Source of the DNA: Larus michahellis
Taxonomy: Eukaryota > Chordata > Aves > Charadriiformes > Laridae
Direction: 5' to 3'
Length of the DNA: 64,000 nt
Assembly (NCBI RefSeq): GCF_964199755.1
Contig: NC_133914.1
Coordinates: 3,534,001 to 3,598,000 of the forward strand
In this document: positions 13,015 through 32,345 of the stretch, piece after piece
Numbering within the stretch: position 1 is the first letter of the stretch
Layout of the letters: each line of letters opens with the position of its first letter
The notes under the pieces: generated by a model
The model's database searches: none
Seen by the model: only the letters and a program-made list of their open reading frames with translations
What the model was told of the DNA's origin: nothing
Position numbers and translations under genes: made by a program

Positions 13015-13088
13015 CTCCTGCTAAAGTGACTGCAAACCTCTGTGCCCTTGGAATGCTTTGAGTCGTATTCTGGTAATCTAAGGGGGCG
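13015..13088 (-). CDS. STPG1: STPG1 internal coding exon
   Basis: Read on the minus strand, a pyrimidine-rich 'cctctcactcag' acceptor is followed by 74 bases open in one frame giving APLDYQNTTQSIPRAQRF then AVTLAG, closed by a GTAAAT donor. 'SIPRAQRF' is typical of PG-rich repeat proteins, where repeats read like PGPGxYxIPRAxRF. The leading base completes a codon left with two bases by the previous exon. The final G joins with GT of the exon at 6835 to give glycine (…LAG-G-HYN…). The exon upstream, including the start codon, was not found between here and the promoter. Confidence 0.65.
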
Positions 13089-13784
13089 CTGAGTGAGAGG
13101 TAAGTCCCACAGAAATACCTTGCAAACTCCAGCGTTCTGGTACCCGTAGGGATGTGTGAAGACAGCGGTAAACTGGCAGAGTTACAAAAGTGGGTCAACT
13201 CACCTGTTAGGTATTCTAGGTCAGGCAGTAAGAGGCAAATAAGCTCTTCACGTTGCCTAAATTACAAGTGGGTAAACTTCATGTACTGGCGTTTATCCCT
13301 GACTACCCTGCTAAAGGAATGCACTCCAAAATGGTTTGTGCTGAAGAGGACAGAGTCAAGTGCTTTTGGTGGAGGAAACTAAGTCAGCAGCCCCCAAATG
13401 GTCTGGTGTTAATGGATCTAATGCTTTCCCTCCCCTACCTGGTGCAGTAACTTTTCTCTAGGGATAAAGCTTAAGAAAGAATCAGCCAAGCCCTTGTGTA
13501 GCTTGTGGTTTGGCTTCCTGCCCGCTCTGCCCTTCAAGCAGGAAATTCTCAAAGGGAAGGGAGTGCTTTGTGAAGCTACCTTAAGACTCTGCCTCTTCTC
13601 TTTTAGTCAGAACTTAGCATCAGGTCATCTGGAACTCCTGGAAGCTGACCAGACAGACTGATGGCGCCTACAGAAGACATTTAAGCAACTTCTCTACCTT
13701 GATCATTTTCCCTCATCTTTTGTCCTTTACGTCCTTGATTGCTGTTATTCAATCCTGAGATAATACGCTCCTGATATCACTGAG

Positions 13785-13882
13785 ATGGGAGAGACAAGCA
13801 AGGAGGAAGAGATCAAAGGAAGGAGAAGAAAGAGAAGATGCCAAAGGCAGAAGAAGAAAGAGGGAAGATGCCAAATACTTCC
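13785..13882 (+). repeat. Purine-rich imperfect tandem repeat
   Basis: An almost pure A/G tract ('gagacaagcaaggaggaaga' and onward) contains the unit 'agaagatgccaaa' twice: near 13834, and again near 13865 as 'ggaagatgccaaat'. Each copy is preceded by 'gaagaaagag'-type sequence. It looks like a two-copy local duplication within a polypurine run. No gene is associated with it. Confidence 0.6.
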
Positions 13883-14156
13883 TTGATTTACCTACTTTAC
13901 ATAGCCGGCACACAAAGTTTTAGAAATTCTTGATATACTTAATTTTCAGAGTTCTGGTGTTGCTGCGTAATCACCAGACAGCAGGAGACTGTCAGCAGGG
14001 GCCATGGGCATCCTCTTTCCACCAGCAGAGGAAGTAGCTTGAAAGCTGAATCCAGAAAGCCCAGGAGGCCCTTGGCACCTGTGAGCGTTGGCTGGACTTG
14101 AAAAGAAACCCGGCAGCGCTCAGGCTGGGAAAACAGTACGGTTAAAATATCTTTCT

Positions 14157-14171
14157 GCTTCCCTCTGCTGG
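14157..14171 (-). promoter_or_regulatory. CTCF-like motif
   Basis: The reverse complement reads CCAGCAGAGGGAAGC, close to the vertebrate CTCF core (CCASYAGRKGGCRS). It is a pattern match only; occupancy is unknown. Confidence 0.3.
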
Positions 14172-16281
14172 ACAGATACCAGAACTACCAAGGTCATTCC
14201 TACAAATCAGGGAAGGATCAGGCTGAAGAATAGCAAAAGATAAGAGGGGTCATCTTGTGCTATCACTGCACAACCATTAACAGCACTGATTTCTCTGAAT
14301 TTGCTCCTGAATTGCAGAAGAAATGCAATAGATATTTGTGTGTCCTGGGGAGCTCAAGAAGATTGGAAATGGGACCAGGGCCAAAGATATGTGGGTGAGA
14401 GATGGGGGGACGGTACAGACGAGGGCGCTGTTTGTGGAGTAATTTCAAGGTTTAACCCAATAATATTGCTTTACCATTTTTTCTCATCCTGTTATCAGTT
14501 GTGATTACAAAGCTAATTTAACAACCTTGATCTAAACTTAGTTGCTATTCTCGTTACAAGACAGGATCATTATAAATTGCAAAGAAATTTGAAACAAAGA
14601 CATAAACTTCAAACATTTTTGTTACTCACTTGGTTATACTGAAATCTCTTTGACTGAGAATTAAATCCCTTTTTTTCTGAGTTTGAGATTACTTTCCTGT
14701 GGTATTTATAAGGGCTGGAGGAAATCTTGAAACCTAAAAGGAAGAGCCAATGATAACAAAATTCTGAATATGGAGTTACAGGAAACATGTAACTACAACT
14801 CCAGCTCTCATTTTAAAAAGGATGTGTAAGTTAAAGGCAAATTTAACATAAATGCAGTATTCAAGTCAAGAAATCAGCAGTCACTTCTGCATTTAATTTC
14901 CCTGTTTTATTTAAGAAGCAAAGGGGAAAAAATGCACTTCGAAGCACAACTGTTGATGAATGGGCTTTAAGGGTGACTCAGTGCTGTTAAATCGCTTTTG
15001 CAGATTGTCCTCATTTACTGAGTCAGGCCTCTCAACAACTTCCTTCACCAGACTGACCCTCTCTGAACTGAAAATCTGAGGAAAGACGCTGAGTGCCCCG
15101 GCTCCTGCCGAAATTGGATGCTAAGCTGCCCAGTGTCACCCACAAAGCGCTGCACTTCGCAGGCCTGGAATCAAGCGTCTTGTCTTGGCACTGACAAGAG
15201 ATGGTGAGGTGGAAGCTACTACCATTTCTCAAAATGCATGGTCTCTTGCAGATGTATCGTGACAAAAACACAGATGCCTCATCTATTCAAGCTCTGGCAT
15301 TAGTACTACCTGTCACAGAGCTGCACTAGTGCTGGATTAGGCAAGTTTCAAGATAAGGTCACTGAAAATGTAAGTGTGCTTCTGACCAAGGGTAGTACAG
15401 GTCTTAAGACAAGCTCTGCAACTAGAGGGAAGGTTAGTGGAGGGAAAAGGTCTGAGTAATTGCTAGGGAGAGGGCTCTTACAGGGGCGGTGTACAGCACA
15501 AGGAGGTGGTCAGTGCTGCAAGGGAGCGAACAGCAAACTTTCCACTGCCTTGCAAAGCACACGGCAACTGGAAGGTTACGATCCGATAGCATTTCTTAGT
15601 CCCTTGTGCTGGTTTGCCCCCAAGCAGAGCAATTGTGGACCTGGAACCTCACTAACTGTCTGTGGACATAAATTGTTCTGGGTACCACTTACTATTGATT
15701 GGTTTCATTAATGAGTCCTTGCTGTACTTTTACGGAAAAACCTTTGCATGGTTGGGGTTTTCCTTCTTCACCTGTGAAACGACTGTTTTAAGTGCTGTTC
15801 CTGTTCACTACGTGGTTACCGAGCGGTGCTTTTCTGCTTGATGTTCCTCGTGCTCCAGAAGATCCATGAGTACCTGCGGAAAGGCAGGCGCCCATGTTAC
15901 AGAGCTACCGCGCAGCCAGCGCATCCACTCTGTGTAGCCCCACCATTTTGTTTCTAAAACGAATCAGTCGGAACCGTTAACGTGCAGCGGACGGACAGCG
16001 CCTGGAAGGGCCGGGTTCGTTTTCTACAGATGTAACGGGTCAGCTATAACCTTTGTTTTCTCCATTCAACGAGCCGCTCCAGCGACTGCCGCCCGCGCCA
16101 AGGACCGTTCAGGGGCGGGGAGCGGAGCAGCGGCCTGAGGAAATGCCCGCTGTGGAGCTACCGGAACCAACGTAACGTTCGCCGCCCGCGCGGTGCACGC
16201 TGGGAATGGCGGGTACCGCAGCGGGTGAGGGGGGGCACCCCCGCCCCCCCGGTGAGGCGGCCGGGTGCGGCCCGTACCTAC

Positions 16282-16380
16282 CGCTGCCCCTGAGCCTCGG
16301 GAGGCTCCGGCCCTTGGCGCCACAGCCGGCTGAGGGAACGCGTGCACCTGGTTGCCGAGACAACGGCCGACCCAGCTCTC
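16282..16380 (-). other. STPG1: Possible STPG1 first (noncoding) exon
   Basis: On the minus strand the sequence runs from the CCAAT/X-box cluster through 'aggctcaggggcagcg' to a good donor, GTAGGTACG, at 16281. This would make a short GC-rich leader exon. The donor is seen in the sequence. The transcription start and the assignment to STPG1 are inference. Confidence 0.3.
16351..16364 (-). promoter_or_regulatory. RFX X-box motif
   Basis: The 14-base GTTGCCGAGACAAC is an imperfect inverted repeat differing at few positions from the ideal X-box GTTGCCATGGCAAC. RFX factors bind such sites upstream of ciliary and axonemal genes. It sits just upstream of the expected STPG1 start, so it fits that gene better than NIPAL3. 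The strand is given as minus for that reason; the motif is near-palindromic. Confidence 0.65.
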
Positions 16381-16490
16381 CTCCAATCACTGCGCTGGTT
16401 ACTTTGCGCCCTCCGGCAGGCACCCAATCATAGGCGAGCTCTTAGAGCCGCCATGCGCACCGTTGGTTAAGGTGGGTCGGAGGTGCCTCC

Positions 16491-16503
16491 TTGCGCATGC
16501 GTC
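16491..16503. promoter_or_regulatory. NRF1-like site
   Basis: 'ttgcgcatgcgtc' matches the palindromic NRF1 consensus (YGCGCATGCGCR) except at one edge. It is typical of CpG-island promoters of broadly expressed genes. Confidence 0.5.
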
Positions 16504-16699
16504 ATAAGGATGCGCCCGCCCCGCCCGAAAGGAGCGGCGGAACCGGGCTCCTTCCTCCTGCCCGCCTCCTCAGAGCCCTACGCCTCAGGCGGGCTCGGCC
16601 CATTGGCTGCGCCAGGCCCCACCCCCGCCCGACAACCAATCCCCGCTAACAGCCGCGGCCCGGCCCCGAACTGACAGGTCTGGCAGCAAATCGGAGGGC

Positions 16700-16822
16700 C
16701 CGGGCAGGACCAGACGGCGGCGCTCGGCCGGGAGCCGAAGTTGTGGTGCGAGGGCCCGGGCCATGGGGGTAGGGCGGGTGGCGGGCGCGGGCCGGGGCCG
16801 CTCCCGCTCCCGGAGAGGGCAG
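16700..16822 (+). other. NIPAL3: NIPAL3 exon 1 (5' UTR)
   Basis: The GC-rich leader ends at 'agagggcag' followed by a consensus GTGAGT donor at 16823. Its 5' end is not defined by the sequence and is approximate. It contains a strong-context ATG at 16763 that opens a small upstream frame (see the uORF entry), so this exon is leader and not the N-terminus. Confidence 0.6.
16763..16822 (+). other. Upstream ORF 1 in NIPAL3 leader (exon 1 part)
   Basis: An ATG in a strong Kozak context (ggccATGG) opens 20 codons, rich in Gly, Arg and Ser, to the exon 1 donor. If spliced to the predicted exon 2 start at 17951, the frame continues as YHLGGI and stops. The whole peptide would be 26 residues and ends well before the main start at 18258. 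Confidence 0.45.
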
Positions 16823-17950
16823 GTGAGTGCGCGGGGCCGCCGGGGGCGGCGGGTTTTCCGGAGGGTTTTTGGTCCTGAACAAGCCGCCGCTGGGGTCCGG
16901 CTGCGGGTCTCGGCGGGGCAGGGCGGCTGGATCCGGGGAGGGTGTGCGGGGACACCCCCTGCCCTCAGCCGGGCCCTGCTCTGCCCGGGCAGGGCTCCCT
17001 CACCTGTGGGGGGGCTTTGTCCCCTTCCTCCCCTCACAACGGGGTGTTTCTGCCCTTTCACGGCCAGGCTGCCCCTGTCCCCCGACTCCGGGACGCTGGG
17101 ACAGCCCATGGGTTAAAGTAATCCCTCGCAGGCCGAGGTTGGCCCAGAGAGTTCAGGGCCTGTGCATGGGATGGGTCCTGCTATCTCAGGATGTGACCAC
17201 AGGCCAGTTGTCCAGGGGATGCTCAGCCCACACCAGTTTGGGCGCTCTTTGAGTGGATCAGCAGGTACATGTCACTTGTGAGGATCACACCCCTGCGGTG
17301 TCTGTACAGCAGCATCCCCCTCTGTGCACAGGGGTCTTCCCACCTGCGCCTGTTCTCAGGGTTGCTGATGTTCCTTGAGGTCTCCAGTGACAAGAGCCAT
17401 CATGGCATGCAGGGACTTCAGACCGGTTTGCTGTGTGTGGTGCTTTCCAGACACCTGTGAGTCTGCCTCTAAGGAATTTAGTCTCCAAACTCAGCTCACA
17501 GCAATTACACTGACATGACCTCGGTCTATGTGAAGAGCAGCACTGTCATCCCCAGCACGTGGGGATGGCGTGACTAACGTAATGCCGTGTCCTGAACAGA
17601 CAACAGAGGTACGCAGGCAGTAGAGAAATTAAAAGCAGGGCTTGGAGGATTTCAGAGACATTTTGATAAGAGCTTTCCAAATGGCAAGGCCTCATGTTAA
17701 ATGCCAGCTGAATATGTCACCCTTGGGGCCAAGCCAGTTTGCAAGCTCTTGTAAGCAAGGTCTGTGCAAGTTTCTGTTTTTGAGACTTAGTAAGAAGGCA
17801 TTTAAAATCTTTCTCTGCTGATATGTGCAGCTTTTAGTTTGATTCCAGGGAGTCTTCTGTGGTCTATACTAAAGCAGGACTTCAGTGCAGGTTTTGGACC
17901 ACTGAGTTCATTTGACCTAATTCTTTTTTTTTTTTTTTTTTTTTTCTTAG
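16823..17950 (+). other. NIPAL3: NIPAL3 intron 1
   Basis: The intron begins in the CpG island with GTGAGT and ends in a 22-base run of T (17924-17945) followed by CTTAG. Nothing else was recognised in it. Confidence 0.55.
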
Positions 17951-18257
17951 TATCACCTTGGAGGAATATAACCTTGCTGCCCCACTGGCTGGAAATATAG
18001 GCTTATCTACACTTCTGCCTGCGGTGCCTACCCTATCTCAGTGTAGTCTGGTGGTGGAAGAAAAGCAGCAGATAGGCTACAGAAAAATTTTTTGTGCTTC
18101 ACTGAACTAATTGTTGCTTGTCCAAGCAAAACAAGATGGATGGGAAGAAGTGGTACCACGTTACAGATAAGACGGTTCCAGCAGGGCCCAAATCTCTTCT
18201 CTAGAGAGAAGTTCCATCATCAAAGAGGCTGAAAAGCAAACACTCCAATCGAGCAAA
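17951..18257 (+). other. NIPAL3: NIPAL3 5' UTR part of exon 2
   Basis: The leader lies between the poly-T/CTTAG acceptor and the start codon. The acceptor choice is inferred from the very strong pyrimidine tract; an acceptor further downstream is possible. It contains a complete upstream ORF at 18136-18204. Confidence 0.5.
18136..18204 (+). other. Upstream ORF 2 in NIPAL3 leader
   Basis: The ATG at 18136 (context caagATGG) opens a 22-codon frame beginning MDGKKWYHVTDK and ending KSLL-stop at 18204. The stop lies 53 bases before the NIPAL3 start, a spacing that allows reinitiation. It has no recognised domain. Confidence 0.5.
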
Positions 18258-28166
<9,909 letters not shown>

Positions 28167-28671
28167 GTGACCTTTAAGGAACTGATATGAATCGTCAGAA
28201 GTATGACCTTTATTTATTTACCCATTAAAATATAAGCAAGTGTAAAGACAACCTTGATATAGTTTAAAGCTCATCTCAAACTTAACTTTCAAGGCTGATT
28301 ATTAAAATAATCAACCCTCTATAGTTGTGAAGTTGAAAGCATTTCTCTTAGCAAGAAGTAAATCACAGTTCTCTGTTGGTTCTCTGTCAGTTCACGCTAG
28401 AAGCGTGAAATGGTGAGGGCAGTTATCATGGCATTATGGAACCAATGACACAGCAGATGCTGTGAAAATGCAGAGCTGCGGGTAGAGACGTGACTGTGCA
28501 ATTTTAGTCCTGCTGAGAGTGGGTTTATCTCCAAATAGAAGTTTTCAGGAGTTGCTCACAGAGGGAGGAGGGCAGGATTTAATCTTTCATATATAGAGAC
28601 TGTGACGGATTTCCAGAAAAGTTGTAAATCCTCATGTCTCTAGTGTAACCACCAAACTACCTTAACATGGC

Positions 28672-28677
28672 AATAAA
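28672..28677 (+). promoter_or_regulatory. Proximal poly(A) signal, NIPAL3
   Basis: AATAAA lies about 505 bases after the stop, with a T-rich stretch following. Confidence 0.4.
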
Positions 28678-31600
28678 GTGTAATTGTTTTCAAACACGAA
28701 TACTGAAACGTACCGTGTCTTTAGAACAGCATATTTGGTTAGAGTAAGCAAGTACTTTATTCCTTCAAAACATGAATCTTGGGCACTTCCTGTGCAACTG
28801 TTCTCTGCCTAGTGTTGAACATATGCACTGAGTATGTGAATTGTTTTTATAGCACCACTGGATTTTATGGCAGCTTAGAACAAAGATTACTTGCCAGTTT
28901 TCTGATTTCATAGCAGGAGCTTCAAGTTGGATTAAATGGTGCAGAGGGAACACTGTAAAGTACAAAACAAGAGGAAATGAGAATAGTAACGTGGCTGGTA
29001 TCTGGTGGGAATTTTTTGTAGTTCTTCATGAGGTCCTAATTCTCTTACCACTTTTATTTTCTTTCTGGTTGAGGCACGATTTCCAGCTTTGTTTAGTGGT
29101 CTTAAATGCTTAAAGATGTTGACATTCCTTAGTTAAAAAGCTCAGTGTAGGTGTTGTAGTAGGCTGGACTCCCCCTCCCCTTTTTTTTTTTTTTTTCTTT
29201 TAAAAAAAAAAAAAGGCAAAAAAGGGTATCGGGTGAATGACCTAAGAAGAAAAAAGAAGCATACGCAGTCCAGCACTCAGTGAGGACTGTAAGAATAATG
29301 GAGCATTGTGTACTCGTGATATTTATCTTTCCAGCTTCCAAGAGATGGCTAGAAGCTGATATGAAGGGAGAATAGACACAAGGGGGGGGAAACTTGTCAA
29401 GTGAAAAGGACAAAGTACAGCATTGCTGGCATATGCAAGTTACACTGGCACTCTGATACCATCATCTTCTCTAAAAGCAGTTGTTTTGCTGGGAAACAGA
29501 ATTTTAAGTCTACTTGGTGTGTCTTGGACTGTATGCATAGCAGAGTGTCTCCATGACCTTAGACGACTTTATTTGAAATGAACAGTCCTTGTATTCCATG
29601 CATTTTTAAGTGGTTACTCTGACACCAAGGGGTTTGGGAGGATCTTGGACTTGCAACAGTGGCTTTCTGCAATTTATTTTTTTTTTGTAAATTGACTTAG
29701 GGCCAGTATCTGTTCCCACTACCAGAAATTCCCAAGAACTCCACTGACTTGTACATAGTTATTCCAGATTCTTGCTATTGTATATGACAACAGAACCATT
29801 CTGTTGCATGTTTGCTTTGCCAGCTATGAATACTAATTTAATTTGGAAATACGTGAGACTGCTTTGACATTTTTGTGCAGTTTAGAAAAATTATAACCTT
29901 CGCCCCCTGCGAAGAGTAGCTGCCTAGTGGCTGTACGTGTACCTATATGTGAAGTTTCTTCACCAACTTGGCATGTCTGACAATTCAGATCTTATCAGTG
30001 GCATCCCGTACACTACAGCTTATGAAACCTCAAGAAATAACAGCTTTTCTTTTGCCCTCAATACTTTTTCTGTTTAAGTAAGATAACAATGTTAATGGGC
30101 TAATAACTGCCGGAACATTAATCTTGTTGGAGTTGCAGTGACACTGATTTACTACCTTTTGGCTTTATATCTCCGGTAATCAGTTGTTTGTGAATTTATG
30201 TGCAGCTTTTGTTCATTAACAATACAAAACAAAGTAGTACAGGGGAGGCTGAATGGGAAGGGAACAAGAATACTGGCTTTTCTTATCTCTTCCCTTTTAA
30301 TCAATGAGTCAGTAGCTGTTTTGACCTATTAGTTCTGAAACTACAGAAACATACTGTTTTAAAACAAGCTGTGCTAAACCATGCATGGCTCCAAACTCTA
30401 CTTTGTACATGGCAATAGTCTCTGTGTTCAATTATTTTATAGCACAGCAACATCTGTAATAATTAATCAGAAGCACCTGAAAATGTTTTGCTGTGGACTT
30501 CTACTATTAGGATGGTCCTAGGTGTAACAGAACATAGTTTTCTTGGTTCTTAGTTTTTTGGTAATATTTAAAAACTGCAGTTGACGGGTGTGCAGACTTT
30601 CTAGCCAATAAATGGCTGATCAGGTTTTTCTCCTAATCATGGGACCTGACATCATGAAAGACAGACACAGAGTGCTTTGCTGGGGGAAAGAGCTACTCTG
30701 ATGTGGAGCCCCTGCTCGTACTTCTCTCTTGTGGGCTGCTCTCTGCCTTGATTCACTGATTTTTTTTTTTGCAGTAAACTGCCCGGATTCTCCACAGCCC
30801 TGTGGCCTGAGCACTGACTGACTCCTGGCCTGACCTCTCTCTCTGCCAGAGAGCCCTCAGTTGTCAGCATGCGGCCATCTTCTGCTCTGGCTGAAACTTC
30901 CTCCAGCCCTAGCATGAGCTTTTGTATTATTGTGCTATTTTGGCCCTTTTATTTCAAAGATTCTAAAGGCAAAAGTCTTGCTCTAAAGCTTTATATAACC
31001 ATGTTTTATTTACGCAGTCTGTGAGTGTTTAAATAATTCTACTTAATAATGACAGAGCCCTTTACCTGCAGGGAGACTTGCTTTTGGAGACTTCCTGACA
31101 AAGGACTCCAAGGGAGGTGATGTCTGTTTCAGCAGCACATAAATCACAATATTTTTGATTACTCCATTGTGCCACATCAGTAGAGCCTGAGGTGCTCCTT
31201 GGGCTATAGGCCTCAACTCAATGCACTGATGTCATACGGGTTGCATTTTTGCCAGTCTGCGTTAGCCACTGTAAGCACGGTATCGGACTGTCAGACTGCA
31301 CCTTGCTCCTGCTTGCTGCCTATGTTCAATACTTGAATTTTAAAATGTGGGGTGTTTTTTGTATTTTATCCAGTCCCCCATTTCTTGCTCTTCCTCTCAA
31401 GCTTCCAAAAGATTTTATTTTCTGCTCTTCAGCACAGTCTTACAGCTGCCGTCTCTGTTGCTGAGAAGGCAGGAACAGGGGCCCCTAGGAGCCAAACATC
31501 TGTTTAAACTGACTGTAGGACTTCTGCGCTCTTTCTAACAGTGGGAGGGTATAGCTCAGGATTGAAATAAACTCCTTACCTCCCTTCTAGTTCAGAGCTT

Positions 31601-32318
31601 ACAAGCTGAAAACAGGAAGCTATTTGTACCCTCAAGTCTATACTTTCTACAGAATATTTGTTGGTCTGAGGTGACAATGGCCATGCCCAGGATTGCAGCA
31701 AATATTTACAACTAAACAGCACATGAAGAGCTAAAGGAGAGGAGCCCCATGCCACATTCTAGTTCTTGTAGCATGAAAAATAATCTGTTGGTGTACAGCA
31801 CACACTAAAATATGTATGTCAAAACTTCAGTTTCTTCAGGGCGGATCCCAAGGGAGACAGGGCACTGTAAACAGCAGAGTATGCTTTTAGATTTCCAAAT
31901 GTGCGGCATTTTTCAGCATCAAGAGCTGAAAAAGCATGCACAAAAATCAACTGTCTGCTGTCTCCTTTACTAAACTGGCAGAATAGCTCCTCGACTCTCC
32001 ATCTCCTAGCTTCTTTATCAAATACGAACTGACATCTATTGCCTCCACACTGTGTGGCTTTTCAATGCACCAGAGCACTTAATACGTTCTCAGTGTACAT
32101 CTTACATGTAACTTAATGCTGTGGAATACAGCTCCTCTGTTGGCTGAATGTTCAAAATGATCTGCCTACACTGTTCTCTTGTTCACATTAAAATGTGTAA
32201 ATAAATCAAGCTTCACAGTATTGGACTATAAGGATAACTGCTTAATTTTTCATAAGCAATGTTGCATGTCTGTTTAATTCTATTTGTCTTTTAGATGAGA
32301 CCTTTGGAAATGAAACTT

Positions 32319-32324
32319 AATAAA
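32319..32324 (+). promoter_or_regulatory. Distal poly(A) signal, NIPAL3
   Basis: AATAAA (cttAATAAAagattg) has a downstream GT-rich element near 32350. Confidence 0.5.
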
Positions 32325-32345
32325 AGATTGTGGTAAAACCTATAG

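Larger units (their letters stand above)
13089..16282 (-). other. STPG1: STPG1 5' intron(s), start codon exon not found
   Basis: At least one further coding exon, with the initiator, should lie here, but no segment was convincing. A 79-codon minus-strand open frame at 15032-15271 shows no PG-rich motifs. The stretch holds a purine-rich imperfect repeat at about 13785-13882 and a CTCF-like motif at 14157-14171. Confidence 0.4.
15960..17110. promoter_or_regulatory. CpG-island bidirectional promoter, STPG1 / NIPAL3
   Basis: This is a dense CpG, high-GC segment between the 5' end of STPG1 (minus) and exon 1 of NIPAL3 (plus). Several CCAAT boxes are visible: 'ccaatcac' near 16383, 'cccaatca' near 16424 and 'accaatcc' near 16635. 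An inverted one, 'cattggct', lies near 16600. An NRF1-like 'ttgcgcatgcgtc' is at about 16491-16503 and an RFX X-box at 16351-16364. No TATA box is evident, as usual for CpG-island promoters. The head-to-head arrangement of these genes is conserved in human. Confidence 0.8.
28167..32345 (+). other. NIPAL3: NIPAL3 3' UTR (probable extent)
   Basis: AT-rich non-coding sequence follows the stop. AATAAA hexamers are at 28672-28677 (proximal), near 31566, and at 32319-32324. The last is followed by a GT-rich 'tggtctgcttgg' about 30 bases on, and is the preferred distal end. Simple T/A runs near 29180-29215 are the only repeats noticed. The true 3' end cannot be fixed from the sequence. Confidence 0.45.

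Noticed and set aside
15032-15271. 79-codon minus frame as an STPG1 exon
   Set aside because: It contains no PG-rich repeat pattern, and no suitable acceptor and donor pair gave a phase that fits the next exon.
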